NCBI GenBank assembly: GCA_019096195.1
Contig: JAGTXK010000126.1
Span: forward strand, 62,001-126,000
Reading direction: 5' to 3'
DNA: 64,000 nt
Source: Boletus sp. NGJ
Taxonomy: Eukaryota; Basidiomycota; Agaricomycetes; Boletales; Boletaceae
Below, piece after piece: positions 1 through 13,378 of the stretch (position 1 is the stretch's first letter; the number at the start of each line of letters is the position of its first letter). The translations under genes and the position numbers were made by a program. The notes under the pieces are model-generated. The model saw nothing but the letters and a program-made list of their open reading frames with translations, ran no database searches and had not been told where the DNA came from.

Positions 1-980
<980 letters not shown>

Positions 981-1137
981 ACGACATGTCACTTTTTTTT
1001 TTTTACTTTTGTTGGCTTGCTATGTAGGGTGTATAATACCATACACACTTTTGTGCATTTCTTGACGTGGAATGAGTCAGTCAAGTTGAAATCAGGTCCA
1101 AGGAATGGACATTATTTGTGTTATTGGAATTGCTACA

Positions 1138-1850
1138 TTATGCTAATTCATCGTCCTTGAGGAGTTCCTTCCTCTCGTCGTCTGGGTCAGCTGCCTGGAA
1201 ATAATCAAGTGATTAGACAACATTAGTAATAAAAGTCAGTTATCTACCGTTGCTGAGCACCAAGTAGGAAAAATACAATATCGGCGACGTCCATGCATTT
1301 CGAATGTCGATGAGGTTTCTGCTTCCGCGCGGGTGTTTGCACGTCGTCTCGATGGCGTAAACATGGCTGTGCACCACTTGATCGAATCCCAGATGTCGTT
1401 AACAACGATCAAACCTGATTCTCTCTCTCTCCCGGCTGCGACTGCGGCTGTTATCGCATGGAGGTAAATAGCGTCCAGCATAAGGAGGTATCGATAGATT
1501 TTGACCTGACTAGCATGAGGCCTACATTGAGGCCCACAGAGCAGATGCCGGCGGGCGGGAGTAAGACATCCGCTGACATTTCCATTTTGACAACACGAAA
1601 ACCAACCAAAGTGATCTCCCAGTCGTGATAAGCGATGCGCCATGCGCTGACACAGTGGGCCAGCCGTTGGGCAGCACTGGACACGCCACCAATTAGAGTG
1701 ATGGCAGAAGTGGCAGCATGAATGGCAAGATAAAGTACGAATTGATGAGAGTGAAACTGTGTGCCGACACCGCTGAGAAGTGTGCTGAGAATGATGAGCA
1801 CGAGACTGTCAAACACAAGAATTGCAATGGAAGCCTCAGTAGAGAGAAAC
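1138..1850 (-). CDS. hypothetical multi-exon membrane-protein candidate
   Basis: I do not recognise this gene. The minus strand carries a hydrophobic reading frame at about 1451-1850 with two or three probable membrane segments (for example FVLYLAIHAATSAITLIGGV and a later LLPPAGICSVGLNVGLMLV). A further frame continues to about 1260. A plausible last intron (1195-1247, GTAGAT...TTCCAG with an internal CTAAT branch-like site) leads to a charged C-terminus, DPDDERKELLKDDEL, with a stop at 1138-1140. How the middle exons join is unresolved: two frames compete between 1250 and 1440, and no clear start is visible upstream. It could be a seven-helix-type fungal membrane protein or a decayed one. 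Confidence 0.35.
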
Positions 1851-2059
1851 AGTCAGTGGAACCGCATGGAATCTTCTCTGCGACGGTTGGTGTCGGCGGT
1901 GGTCACTGGCATTGGCAGGGACATGACGGGTTTGAGGATATAGGAAGAATTGCCCCTAAAACTCCGCCAATATGAGGAAGTAACGTGGAAATATATTTGT
2001 AAGATCCATTCATTCGCCAATATCATTGTCAACTTCTATCGAGCGTCATAGAACCGGTC

Positions 2060-3115
2060 ACCAGAACTGATACCCTGACAACAAAGCGAGCATTTGGAGC
2101 ATTAAAAATTCAGTGGGGAGTCTCAGACTCGTTGGCTCAGTTGTAGTCACCTACCTGGACCAAGCAGAGACTCGTACCTCTGGACGGCAATAATCGGTGA
2201 TGCAGTGTTGAAAGGCACCTGGGCCTTTCTGCAGCATCAAGACCCGATAGGACAGCCGATGAGTACCTGGAAGAGAACTAGAACTTGAAAACACTGTGTT
2301 GCCTGCATACATGAAAGCGTACATCATCAATCGGATCAAAAAGCTCGACCCTTGACCTGCCGTCTTTGTATATTTAACCTGCTCAATACATTTGGTCGAG
2401 CAAACAAGAGATCGTAGGGAGTATTTGTATCAGGCCTGCTCGCTAGTGTCAATGGACTGGCCGACGTCAGGAAGGGGGAGAGCGTACTGGCTACATGGTG
2501 CATAAATGTTTGCCAGCTCGAACAAGCCTTGGGCGTCGGATCGAAGTGCTATGACAGTTCGTGTACAGGGTTGAGGATTTTGCCTGTTCATCGGAGTATC
2601 GAAATACGGCGCTTCAATCCTGCCTTGGATGGTAGTAGAATGAACCCGTCAACTTTCCATACACCTCTTCACACCGTCTGGTCCCTGAAGTGTCAGCCCA
2701 AGTGAATCGGCTCCAGTATATGCTATTTCGCTAACTGTCAGATGTGGCAAAATGCAAATGTACCGACATAGGACAACAGGGCGGACAGATCTTTATGCGC
2801 GTTGAGCTGGAACGAGAATGTCGTGAATCTCAGACACACGATGCACGATGAGAATTTCTCCACTGGGTACTCTGTACATTGTTGTGGAACCAGTTCAATA
2901 CCGCGCCATTGTGGCGGTTGGTCGGGAAGAGAAGGTCCTTGCAGTAGGGTTGCATGTAGCTGCTGGGGCGCCAGCCCTGGACCAAGTGGAGACTCATATA
3001 TCAGCGACCCGGTATTGAAAGAGTGGTCCAGACCTTTCTACAACATCAAGCCTGATGGGACAACCAATGAGTATCCGTCAGAGAAGCTAGAAGAGATGGT
3101 TTATTCCCCACAACA
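2060..3115 (+). pseudogene. WD40-family relics and a diverged internal duplication
   Basis: At about 2073-2140 a frame reads DNKASIWSIKNS...LRLVG. This aligns with the blade containing ASIWSIETGKRLVRVGPLKH in the WD40 gene at 25-27 kb and with the homologous stretch near 3960-4010. Further right, two related segments lie about 830 bases apart: 2156-2276 (GPSRDSY...VLKGTWAF) and 2980-3105 (GPSGDSYISDPVLKEWSRPF). They share spacing and many bases, so they look like an old direct duplication. No continuous gene can be built across the region. I infer decayed remnants of the WD40-family locus that sits just downstream; what the GPSxDSY segment encodes is unknown. Confidence 0.4.
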
Positions 3116-3639
3116 GTGACAAATGCGAGGCGAAGTAAGGGAATCCGAGTGTATGAAGCGTCTTGAACTCCTTGGTGCACATCTTGACGAGGTGCAGGAA
3201 GACGCGACTTGCACGATGTGGAATGAATTCTAGGCGCCATCTTTTGTGCCTTTCTGGGCGGTATATCGTGAGTTGGACCAATACGCACTGTATCGTGATC
3301 AGAGTCCCGCGGCGTGGACACGACAAGCAATAACAAACTGCCTTTGAAAAACACGGAAGGTTTCACCGACGTTGACTGCTTACCTCACATTGCTGGGATC
3401 GAGCAAGAGTAAGCGCCAAAGATATGAGGCGGTGCGAGCAGACCATATTGAGAGAAAGTAAACGAGCAAATTTGCGTACCACGACTAGGGTGAAACTCCT
3501 TGTTTCTCCCACTCTTCAAAGTCAACCACTGTATACTATTGGTGAGAATGTCCTTGACGAATACCGGTGTGTAGCAGTTCCAAGCAGCGATTGAGCCACT
3601 CTGACCATTCAATAAGACCAAACGATAGTTCTTGACACC

Positions 3640-5620
3640 GGTAGCTCTGGATATGTCCTCACAGTCGCATTCCACCCCGACGGAAAGCAATTTTTGGGCG
3701 GAGGCAGTGATGCGATTCGACGATGGCGACTTGCAGACGGTGAACAGGTCGGAGAGCAAACGGGAATGAACTTTGTGTTGGCCATTTCTGTGTCGAAGGA
3801 TCTGAAATGGATAGTGTGTGGGACTGGGGACGGGGGGGCAAGGGTATGGGACAGTGAGATGCGTGAAAAGATCACTGAGGTGGAAGGCACAAACAGGGTG
3901 AATGCAGTTGATGTCTCCCCAGATTCAACCAGGTTTGCCACCGGAACTGGAGGGGTTGACAACAGAGCAAGCATTTGAAACATAACGACGGGGGTGCGAC
4001 TCGTTGGCCCACTCAAACATGACAATCATGTCACTACTACCTGTTTTGGGGCTCGATCCGCGTATTCGACAGTCACAACGGCGACGAGCTCATCACTATT
4101 GACACCACGACGCCCAAATTCATGCCAGCCGTATCCGCTTGCATGGTCAAGCGATGGTCAGCAAATCTTTGCCACATCTGAGGACAAGAAAATCAGGTGT
4201 TTTGACGTGTACACCGGGTCACAGCTCGCCGAACTGCAAATTCTCAATGATGACTACTATGTCCCCTCTCTCGCTCTAGCTCCCAATGGCAAATTCATTG
4301 CTACCTCCATGGACCATTTCGTTTCATTCCTGAACACATCGACACTGTCTCAGATGGGCCCTGTCATTGAGGAAGGCAAAAACATAAGGTCAATTGCCAT
4401 CTCCACGGACAGTAACTATCTTGCAACTGGCTGAGTTGACAGGAAAATCATCATATTCTCCCAGACTTATATGGCCCTTCCATGTAAGTATCTGTTCATT
4501 CCCAGTTGCAGTATGTCAGATAAGCCCCATTCTGCCCTGCATGTTGACAAATTACATAGGTAATGAACGAAGTGCGAGGAGACCTGCGGCCTTTGACATC
4601 GGGTGGGCCCCGACATTAAAGCACCTAACTCCTCCCCGGTACCATATTGTTATTCCGTCACCAAAAGAGTTACGCTGACTCCATTGCGTACGTACAACAG
4701 GAAGATCCTGTGAAATCTCGCCCACTCGATTCCGAGGGACACAAGAAAGACGGCAATGCTGATCTCCTGCCATGAGGTACTAGTTTGGTCGTTTCCCCAC
4801 GAAGCGAGTTCTCACGATAGTGCAGGTCGAGATGCCGTCGAGAACGCCTGCTCCTGAATTCGACTACGACAAGGTTGGTGATTTTTTTACTCTCTTTGTT
4901 CCCGTGTTGACGCTGCTGGAGCCACTGTCACCGGCATCCTCTGCCGATCCCCAGGAAGATGAGATATTGCGGGTTGGCTCATCCCGCGCCATATCACAAT
5001 CATCAAATGCCCTACCAGTGACCTCCCCACCAGGGGCACGTGAAGAAGAAAATGTCGACACTCCCGAGTCACCACAGCGCCGTTTGATATTGAAAAAGAT
5101 GGCTACAGAAGAGGCAGAGCAAGGACCCGGCGTCACACAAGCCCAATCGACTTTCCGGAAACAAGCGCAAACCTTCCAATCGTCGATCTCCTTCCCACGC
5201 ACCACCGAGAGTGGATGCTACAAATGAGGGACCTTCGAAGATGGCTGCAGGTCAGCGCAGAGCAGTGAGTGCTCTTTCTTCGTAGAGTATCGGATGTGGT
5301 AGGTCTACCATATCATTCTAGCGCACGGTCGCGACATCGTGGGGAAGACAAGAGGTTCGTTGTATCCCGAGTTTGTATACAGGGACCCATCACACGTCAC
5401 AGGATAAAACAGCTGCCAAGACTACTGTTCCTAAGCATCCAAACAAGGACCCCTCCGAGTCCCGCAGCGGACAAGGTTCTGCTGGCGCAAAGGAAACCGA
5501 CCCAGTGTGTTTTTCCTCTGGTGATGGTGGAACTCGTTACGAATGCTCACGCCGTATCAGGGTCAACAAGAGAATAATCCATCTCAACCTTCGGCCGCGA
5601 CGGTCCACGTAACGGTGCGC
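3640..5620 (+). pseudogene. broken WD40-repeat gene (copy A)
   Basis: Homologue of the WD40 gene at 25.2-27.2 kb, on the opposite strand. Blade sequences are clear: VAFHPDGKQFLGGGSDAIRR, then WRLADGEQVGEQTGMNF, KWIVCGTGDGGARVWDSEM, DVSPDSTRFATGTGG, PLAWSSDGQQIFATSEDKKI and SLALAPNGKFIAT. The Ser/Pro tail follows (4830-5270), then the Lys-rich last exon near 5373-5520. It is damaged. A TGA replaces the Trp codon after ASI (3976-3978), another TGA follows YLATG (4432-4434), and the blade at about 4040-4110 has lost sequence and shifts frame. It is one arm of an inverted segmental duplication whose other arm is at 23.5-27.2 kb. The function of this family in mushrooms is not established; WD40 propellers are usually interaction platforms. 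Confidence 0.8.
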
Positions 5621-5756
5621 GTGATTTTCTTAAACTTACATTGTTGGACTCATAGTGGACCAGCATCAGCCAGGATCACGCGATGCTACCATTTCACTCA
5701 GGCTGAGAATACCCGCATGGATTTTGTGTATTCGCTCTGATGGAGGTGACTCAATG

Positions 5757-6075
5757 CAGTACGACTATCCGCACCGTTGTTTGGCAAGTTGTTGGAACAT
5801 CATGTCGATGGTCGCCTCCTCTTTTGCGCGCATTGCGACAGCACGTTCATGGGTGGCCACCCCTGTCTTCGAAAGTTCTAGTCCCATGGCACGTTTCTCT
5901 TCGAAACGTTTCCAAGCAGCACAACTCCATCTTGTACACGTCAATGACAAATTTTTGGCAAGAAACAAACACATGACTGGTCCCCAGAAACTATCGCCGC
6001 CGCCGAGCAACGTCAACTCGACCGCTTCATGCCCATCGTCCCCTTTCTCGAAACGCACGATCGTTCTCTCACTGT
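5757..6075 (-). pseudogene. relic of the 3' end of an SCI1-like gene
   Basis: On the minus strand the sequence reads ERTIVRFEKGDDGHEAVELT, then LLGGGDSFWG, and later KRFEEKRAMGLELSK and MMFQQLAKQRCG. The intact gene at 23,491-24,620 has the matching AFREKGDDGYEADESTLLGG and MDMFQQLAKQRFG, including the intron between the two parts. Only the last two exons are recognisable here, and sequence upstream (right of about 6080) is unrelated, so the copy is truncated at its 5' side. It faces the broken WD40 copy A, the same convergent arrangement as at 23-27 kb. A run of T/A at about 6078-6090 marks the break. Confidence 0.75.
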
Positions 6076-6622
6076 ACTTTTTTTTTTTTTGACAGTTGTT
6101 TATTCGATTGGTAGGCTTGGACAGTAGTATCACAGTATGCTCGTAATGCCCATCCTGATACTAGTGCATCGAACCCTACCTTGTTCGAGACCCCAACACA
6201 CACATGGTCCCACTCGAGAAAAGGAAAAAAAAAAGACCGTTGCACCCAAAAAAAAATTTGATTGTATTATTTCGACGCATTCGAGACGTGCCAAAGGGAA
6301 AAAAAAAGGGAATCAATCATCTGTACCAAACTACTATGCCAAGATGGAAAGTCAATATGATGCGAGCCTGTGTGTATGACGAGGTGAGATGCTAAAAAAA
6401 AACCGGGAGGAAACCAAACCAGAATGAAGAACCGACGACGTGGAGTGATATGATACATACAAACACAGTGAGGATAAACAAGACGCTCCCAAGTCTGCGA
6501 ACAAGATAGCCGAGAACAGAATACAGGTGCACGAGTGCGTTGCGCATCGTAGATGTGATACACGACGACCGCGTTGTGAGATGGTGTTACATGGAGTAAA
6601 TCGCGAAAGGAGAGCGCGAGGA

Positions 6623-8501
6623 TTAGGCCATGATCCCACCGTTGTCATAGCCGTTATGGGTTGAGGAGGGTCCTTGGGCAAAGCACCACTGCGTGACAAA
6701 GGCTTCATAAAGTGAATTACTGCCGACGATGGGCAATCGCCCCGTTGGCGATGGGATATCGCGCCGTCGTTCCGGGGGGTCCGAGGTAGGTACAGGATCG
6801 GGGTGTTGACGAGCCAGCCCCTCCATCTGCAGTTTTCTGGGTGATGACCAATCCCAGTCTGGAATGTGTCCGGATGTGGTGGGGTCCACTTTCTCACATG
6901 AACGATGGGGTTGAACAGAGGTTGCGAATTGACCATTTATGATCACGCACGGGGCCATCGTAGGCGAAGCAGAGGGGGTTGGAAGGGCAGAGGAAGCGGG
7001 CGACGCAGCGTCTTCCTCAGACGTGGGCCGCAGCAAGGGTGGCAATTCTGAATTCGTCGTCGAGGGTGATGACCTTTGAGGGGAACTCACGGGACGAAAT
7101 GAGATGGATGATGTGACCACACGAACTGTTGGGGAAGCATAGTTGCACAGACTGAGTTTTCCAGCACGCGGCGTCGAGCGCCTATCGGATTCGTTCACGG
7201 ACTGAACCTCCCTGTTGTTGGGGACAGACGGGAGCATGTGGCCAAATACATGCTCCTTGAAAGTCGTTGCGGGTTGAGATTGGGTGCGCGGTGAAGGTAT
7301 CGGTGCTGGCGTCCACGAAATAAGTATCGCCTCTTGGACGATATAACTAGGAAATGACTGTACCAGAGATGGTTTCCCGTCGGGGTCTAGTTTGAGGAGA
7401 GGCGAGGGTGGGTCTGAAGCGGATACGGTAATTCCTGCCGCCGTTGTTATCCCACCATTCACCGCCTGGGCCGTACTGGGCGGAACCAGGTTCAGGGTAT
7501 GTCGAATCGATGCGATAGTGGGCAGCGAGCCATAAAGTGCGAGTTGTCAACGAGGGGGCATAGTCCTCGAGACGAATGGTGAAGGTGAAACGATCCCACC
7601 CTCTTTCCGTATGAGGACTAGGGTCGCCCGAAGTGAAAACCGGTATCGACAGAAGAATGTGGGACGGTAGAAGTGAGAGAGACCCGACGTAATGAGCACC
7701 GACCTCACTAACTGTTTGCCAGTCGTCGAGGGTAAAGCGGACTGCGACATGTTTTTCAAATGCTAAATTGCGGACAAGGATAGAGCCTGTGAGTAACGGT
7801 TTCGCGGCTAGGTCTTGGGACGATGGGGAGAGATTGAGGGAGTCGATGAGTAAATTTTGAGAAAGGGAAAACTCGGAAGGAACGGGAGATGACTTTGTTG
7901 GGTCGATCTCATAATTAAAAGCGGGGGAAAGGGGAGGGAAAGGAAAGCGTGTTGGGAGTGTGTCCTCGCCCTCTGTTTCTGTCTCGTCGCCACTGGGTTC
8001 GGCGGGACTGCTGAGCGCAGCAGGGCGAGCGGAGCGATTATAAATACGGACGGTGGCAAGAGCATATCCCTTTTCTGGAAAATGGACAGTTTTTGGGGTG
8101 GCGGCTGGTGTAGATGGTTCTGAACGGGCACGTAAATGCATATGCTGAGCCTGAGGGGGAGTCAATATGGCGGGTGATGAGGAGGATGTTTTGAGCGAAG
8201 ACTTGAGGGGTTTTCCATTCGAGAGCAAGATGGGGGCAGATGCGTCTCTGCGGAGGTGAGGGTGAGGAGAAGTATCCGAGGAGGAAGGAGGGGAGTTGCA
8301 GGAGGGTGGGGAGGCAGAGCGAGGGAAGGGGACGGAGGGAGAGGGCTCGTCACGTGAGCTGGAGTGGTCGTCGTCGTCGTCGTCGTGGGCAAGGTGAAAG
8401 ACGGGGGACGGTTTTCTCTTTGGGAGGATGCCGAGAGTGTGGAATGTGCCGGTGCCGCGTTCTTCAGAGAAAGTGCGACGGACGCGAGGGGAGAGGGACA
8501 T
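6623..8501 (-). CDS. PP1 regulatory subunit with CBM21 domain (glycogen-targeting)
   Basis: Predicted to bring protein phosphatase 1 to glycogen, where it activates glycogen synthase (yeast Gac1/Pig family). Exon 1 is 7364-8501 and exon 2 about 6623-7305, joined by a phase-1 intron that keeps frame; the product is about 606 residues. A Ser/Pro-rich N-terminus contains an Asp run (residues 40-45) and the PP1-docking RVxF-type motif KTVHF at 137-141. A CBM21 fold spans about 238-362, with SILVRNLAFEKHVAVRFTLD, then DDWQTVSEVGAHY and WDNNGGRNYRIRF typical of the family. The C-terminal half is low-complexity and probably disordered. The start at 8501 is the first Met of the frame. Phosphatase targeting is family knowledge; which substrate it serves here is inferred. 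Confidence 0.9.
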
Positions 8502-9154
8502 CTGCGAATGACGTCAGAGACGAGTCGACGCAACGCCGAGTTGCTCACTGCAAGACGTACGCAGAGACGGTGAAGAAGAAGAAGAAAAAAGTTTCAGTCG
8601 GTTTCGATGGTGTGCGTTTTGAAATGTCGTGTCCGACAGCCAATCTTTCCGAGATCTCGATCGCCGAATCGGCAAATAAGCGAATTCGTCTTTTACGGAA
8701 AGCTCCACTTTCGAATTGTCCAGATCGATTGCTGCGATCACATCCGTGCCTTGCGGTCACCTTATCGCGACACCGCCCTGTGTGGCTTTTTACTGCCTCC
8801 GTCGTGCGTATTCCGCGTCGGCCATCTTCAAAGCAGCGTCGCCCCCATTCCTTGTCCTAACCGGACCAAGGCCCCACTCCCCACTCGGGCGGTGCAATGG
8901 TAGTGTTCTGAAACCGTGACTCTCCTCACCCTGATCTCCATCATGCGTCTGCCATACATTGCTGATGCGAATGCGATCGGGTAATGTCGTCGTTACGGCC
9001 GACTAGCTCTGCGAGCCGGGACACAATGGGATCTTTCAAAGGCCAAATGCAGAATTAGACTCCTCTCAGATACTCTTATCTCTCTCCCATCGCTCACCTT
9101 CCTTTCTTGCCATCACCACACTCAAGAGTCACACGGACAACGCCGTTCCGCGAT
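8502..9154. other. intergenic stretch, no gene supported
   Basis: Upstream flank of the CBM21 gene. It contains an A/G-rich tract (about 8570-8590) and no frame with recognisable protein sequence; open frames here on the plus strand mirror the minus-strand gene or are short. I see nothing else I can name. Confidence 0.5.
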
Positions 9155-9532
9155 TCAATTAAATGATTGTTGCACAGACACCGACCCGTCCTCTATCGAG
9201 TCCGCCACATACCCATTCTCACTCGCGGTGAACATCTTCTTACACCCTCGAAATGGGGGGGAAGACAAGGTCCGTCTAGATACATCAAGCGGATCCACGT
9301 AAACATCCAGATCAGCTGATACACTTTGTCTGCGTCGGTGTCCCTCCGAAGGGGTATTGTATACATAGATCTGCATCGGTCGATGAACTGTGCATCTCCG
9401 TATTGTCGGGTCGTAAGTGCCATCCAGAAAACCGCAGTCACGGGTCCATCTTCGCGCGATGCAAACGCATCCCGGCAGGATCACCGTGAGCCATGAGGCC
9501 TGAGAATGGGATACGCTCAGCCACGTCGACAT
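9155..9532 (-). CDS. hypothetical 125-residue ORF
   Basis: Single-exon frame starting MSTWLSVSHSQASW and ending SIEDGSVSVQQSFN. I do not recognise it. The C-terminal half (PMQIYVYNTPSEGHRRRQ onwards) has a composition that could be real coding sequence, and the N-terminal 30 residues are mildly hydrophobic. There is no supporting homologue, repeat or intron pattern, and it sits alone in a gene-poor stretch. It may equally be a chance frame in GC-balanced DNA. Confidence 0.25.
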   Translation of the reverse strand: MSTWLSVSHSQASWLTVILPGCVCIARRWTRDCGFLDGTYDPTIRRCTVHRPMQIYVYNTPSEGHRRRQSVSADLDVYVDPLDVSRRTLSSPPFRGCKKMFTASENGYVADSIEDGSVSVQQSFN

Positions 9533-12500
9533 TCTGGCTCGTTACCGGCGCTCAGTCGCCTCTAGGTTACTCGATGGAATTAGCCAGGACTAACCATTTA
9601 GGCTTCGAATTTGAAAATCGACTTCTTTTGGCATGATGAGATGCGGCCAGGATGATCTCTGCGCCGAATTTGAGAGATAATGGCCAAAGGGGGTGTGTGT
9701 CGCGTCTCAGCTGACCATGTTTCCAGGCCAGGCTTGCAGAAATAACGACTCGAATTGAACAAACATGAGCACTTGAGTTGCTAGGTCATTTTCGGCGGAG
9801 ATAATCTATTCCAAACGACTCGGAGTCCAAAGTCCAGACAGTCACCGCAGTCGCCGTGATCTGTCCGTTCCTGTCCGTTCCTGTCCGTCCGCCATCTGAT
9901 TCCATTAAACTTATTATGCAACAAGTCTTAATCTTGTTGAGGTCGGTTCTAGTGTCCCATTGTTGGGAGATCTAGAGGAATCCACGCGGAACGAGAGAAT
10001 GGTGGTGGGAACCCGAAGCATGAGGGTTCCGTACCTAGTCCTGGCCCGCCGTGCTTATCACTGATAAGCCTCCACCCGCGTTCACCCGCGTTCACCCAAC
10101 TAGTAGCCGTCCTTTCGTTGCGTTGCGCCTATCACAGCTCCCATCTCGCAGATCCCTCTTCTGTTTTACCAACTGCCCAGATGGCGGTTCAATTAAGCAG
10201 CTCTAGATAGGTTCCGACAGCCCAGGTCGGCGTCCCCTCCTCGTACACCATGCGCTGCAAGCCTCGTGCTCCCAAGTCAGGTAGTGTATAGCGTTCTAGG
10301 TACACCCCAATTCCGCTTTCCCCCATAGAGACACAGCGTTGAGACACGGTCTAGAATCTCTTTGCGACAGTTGCCGAGGTCGAGGCGCTCGGAGGCGCTG
10401 CTGGCACCAAAAAGCGTTCCGATGCGTTCCGGACTCGACTCGGAACTCGAAAAAAGCAGCGCCACCGCATACCTTGACGCCAGGCCCCCAGGACACGTGT
10501 CGCCTAGAGTATGCACTGTACATTCAGTTCCAAGTAACCCCGACGTCTCATACGCCAATTTCTTTCCGCAGCACGGCGGATGAATAGTAGATATGGCCAG
10601 TCTGGTCTGGTCATGTTTGCCTTTGGGGTCTCGGGTAGGGTATCCTATACCTTGACGCAGACGATTACTCGTGTGCGTCGTCCGTATGGTGTAGAACGTA
10701 GAGTCTGAAAGATCCCGGACTCGGACTCGGCTTTGTAACCCGCAAGATTCAGATAGGTCCGACACAAACGCGCATTAGCAATCCTATCGATGGCATATAT
10801 ACCGCATACAGTAATTCTTGACGGACTCTGTCTGGTCACAGGTACGCCTTCTCAATCATGCCACACCCATATATATATATCACTTGCCGAGTGTTTCAGA
10901 GCAAGACTTGGTCTCGCGACGAATTTGTATTGCGATGAAGAAATGATACGTTGGCCCCAAAGTCTGGGAGGGATGCCCAGTGGCGTTTCCCTTTTCGACG
11001 CATTTTTGAGACACCGATTTCAAGCCTAGGTCGTCTCGGTCAAATTGTTTCCACTGACGTGTGCGGTCCAAGATGATCTAGGTCGCTCAGCGCTCAGCGC
11101 TCAGCCACCGCAGTGACAGGCCATCGCCAACGGCTTTTTCAAAATCGCCCATCGACGCCCATCGCCCCATCTCTCCAGGTGTCGAAACGTTTACCCCACA
11201 CTGGCATATGAATGATTTTTTAGCACTTCTGGCATCATTCAGCACCCCGCACAAGGCATGATCGACCTTCATTTTGAATGTTACCTGATCGAGCACAAGG
11301 CTTCCTATAACGGGTGCGGGGCGACGCATTCTGTCATGTATAGCTCAAGCTATACTTGGATTTTCGTTTCCTCCAAAAGGTTTGTTGGCTGGATTGCTAC
11401 AGAATTCGTTCAATAACTTGTCACGCTGGAGCATGAGGTAGCCTCATCACGTGACGTTGGATGGATATGTATGAAGCCCACCTCATGTGTCGATTCACAT
11501 CCGATTGCCCTCCAATCCACTCAAAGTGACATTTCATTCAAAACTGGATACGACCGCGAGCGAGATCATGTGCACGAGCGAACGTGGCCCTTTGCTTGTC
11601 GTTGCTGTACGCCGTTTGTCGCATCATCGTCCGTCACTCTCCTGGTGCACAGGCTCATCGTACGCAACATACCCGGTGACACAGTCGGAGTGTTGAGTGA
11701 CGGTAGCAATTCAAGTATATGACGCGGCGCGATCCGTGCGTCGCCATGTGTCCACTACATCCTGGTTGGCGATCCGAGCATATTGCGATAGACCCGAGTC
11801 CGGGCATCTTGGAACATGACACTGCTGGATGCGTGACGACAGATGCATACAATGCAAAACGTGAGCATTGCATTGACGCGTCTTCGATGAGTCATGAAGA
11901 GCGCCTTGGCCATATTTGCTGGTGTCAAACGTGTGAATCCATGTCGACGGTTACACGGTTTGGGGAGAGGGAAGCGCGATAATCGTCGGTCCAGAATAGA
12001 ACCGGAGATATGTCAATGACAACTATCTCGTAATTCGGCCGTCGGACACTGCAACCGGCACTGACAATACCACCAAGATTCGAATAAAGACAAAGGAAGT
12101 AGTAGAAAAGGCACGACATAAAAAAAAAAAAACACGTACATCACGACCACATCCCTGATATGATAGCCTCCATCATTTGTCAAATACACGATTAGATCCC
12201 TGACGTAAACAGGGAGGTGCTCTGGCTGTCAAGTGAGGTTCTAATGGGGAGAGATAAGGGAAGCGAGCGTTTGTATGGGTAGAAGAAACCAGCACGCGCA
12301 CGTTGAAGAGGCCTTATTCAACCGCCAACGTGGGACATTGAGATTGAACGTGCTTCTCCATGACTGGCGTATGCTATCTCGCGTCGCATCCAAGCGACGA
12401 TACCCCCGAGTGGCAGGGCAGCTCAGTCTGATGACGGTAAGACACTTGCCCTGGCAGGGGTAACATGTAAAAGCCGAGGCCCGGAAAAGGTGGAGACATC

Positions 12501-13378
12501 GCGTCTTCGAGCATTCGGTGCCCGCGTGTACGTCGTTTGACTCCATCGAGCGACAGAAAAGCTAGAAAGCCAATCACGGTCTCTACTGATAGCACGACAA
12601 AATGGCGTGATCGCGACCTACCTTGCTCCGCATAAACGCCTCTTTGACTTGAAGACGTGCTTGTCAACAAAACCTTGATCGGGTCTACCAATCAAGACTC
12701 CTGACGACTCCTGATGTATGGTAACATGCCGTAATGGACGATCTGCCAATATGAACGAACGAACGAGGTATGTGTGGCAGTGGGAGAGCATAGAGTACCA
12801 TGGAGCCTAACTGCACATTGCCCAGCATCCCATGTTGTTCTCTTCACAACAGGAACGGAGGTAGATTGCAGGGGGAAACAAAACGGTTCCAAGCCCATAA
12901 ACCATCGCTGGCTTCCAACCTCCGGGTGCTGAGAGCGTTCCTAGTGAACAACCCCAGTGGATCACGCATGAGTTGCGCCGGACATAGCGCCACTCCAAGG
13001 TAGGATACAACACGCTGGTCTGGCATGCAATCTCGGCGCTTTCATGAATAACGATAATACTTATCTTCTTGCCGGAGCGGAATGCAACTCCGGAGTGTTG
13101 TTCCAAAATTACCGGGACGCACTGGAAATACGCCAAGGGAACCCAATCGAGACTAACCAGAGTTCCAGGGTTGGCGCAAGCAAGGATAGACCATGCACTC
13201 CCAGCTAAAATAGGCGCTCCGCAATGTTTTGGATTAAGTGGTGAGTATACGACAATAGTTGTCCGAAAACTGCATCTACTACTCACGGACATGAATATCC
13301 ATCACATACACAAAAAAGAAGTGAGGAATCAAAAAACACTCACTCAACGCGTCCATCCATCCATCTAGCAGACGGCTT
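9533..13378. other. 3.8-kb gene-poor stretch
   Basis: Several open frames of 60-160 codons exist on both strands, for example minus-strand frames at 10,277-10,765 and 12,807-13,292. None shows a domain I recognise, and overlapping frames compete. Short direct repeats are visible: a TGTCCGTTCC-type decamer repeated near 9865-9893, GTTCACCCGC-type repeats near 10,075-10,097, and GCTCAGC repeats near 11,090-11,105. The frame at 12,807-13,292 is hydrophobic in places and could be an exon of an unrecognised membrane protein. Nothing here is firm. Confidence 0.4.

Noticed and set aside
8240-8860. Long plus-strand ORF of 206 codons
   Set aside because: Most of it lies antisense to the 5' exon of the CBM21 gene; its Arg/Gly-rich sequence is the mirror of the Ser/Pro-rich minus-strand coding sequence.
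10277-10765. 162-codon minus-strand ORF
   Set aside because: No recognisable domain, overlapping competing frames, and a composition typical of chance frames in GC-balanced DNA.
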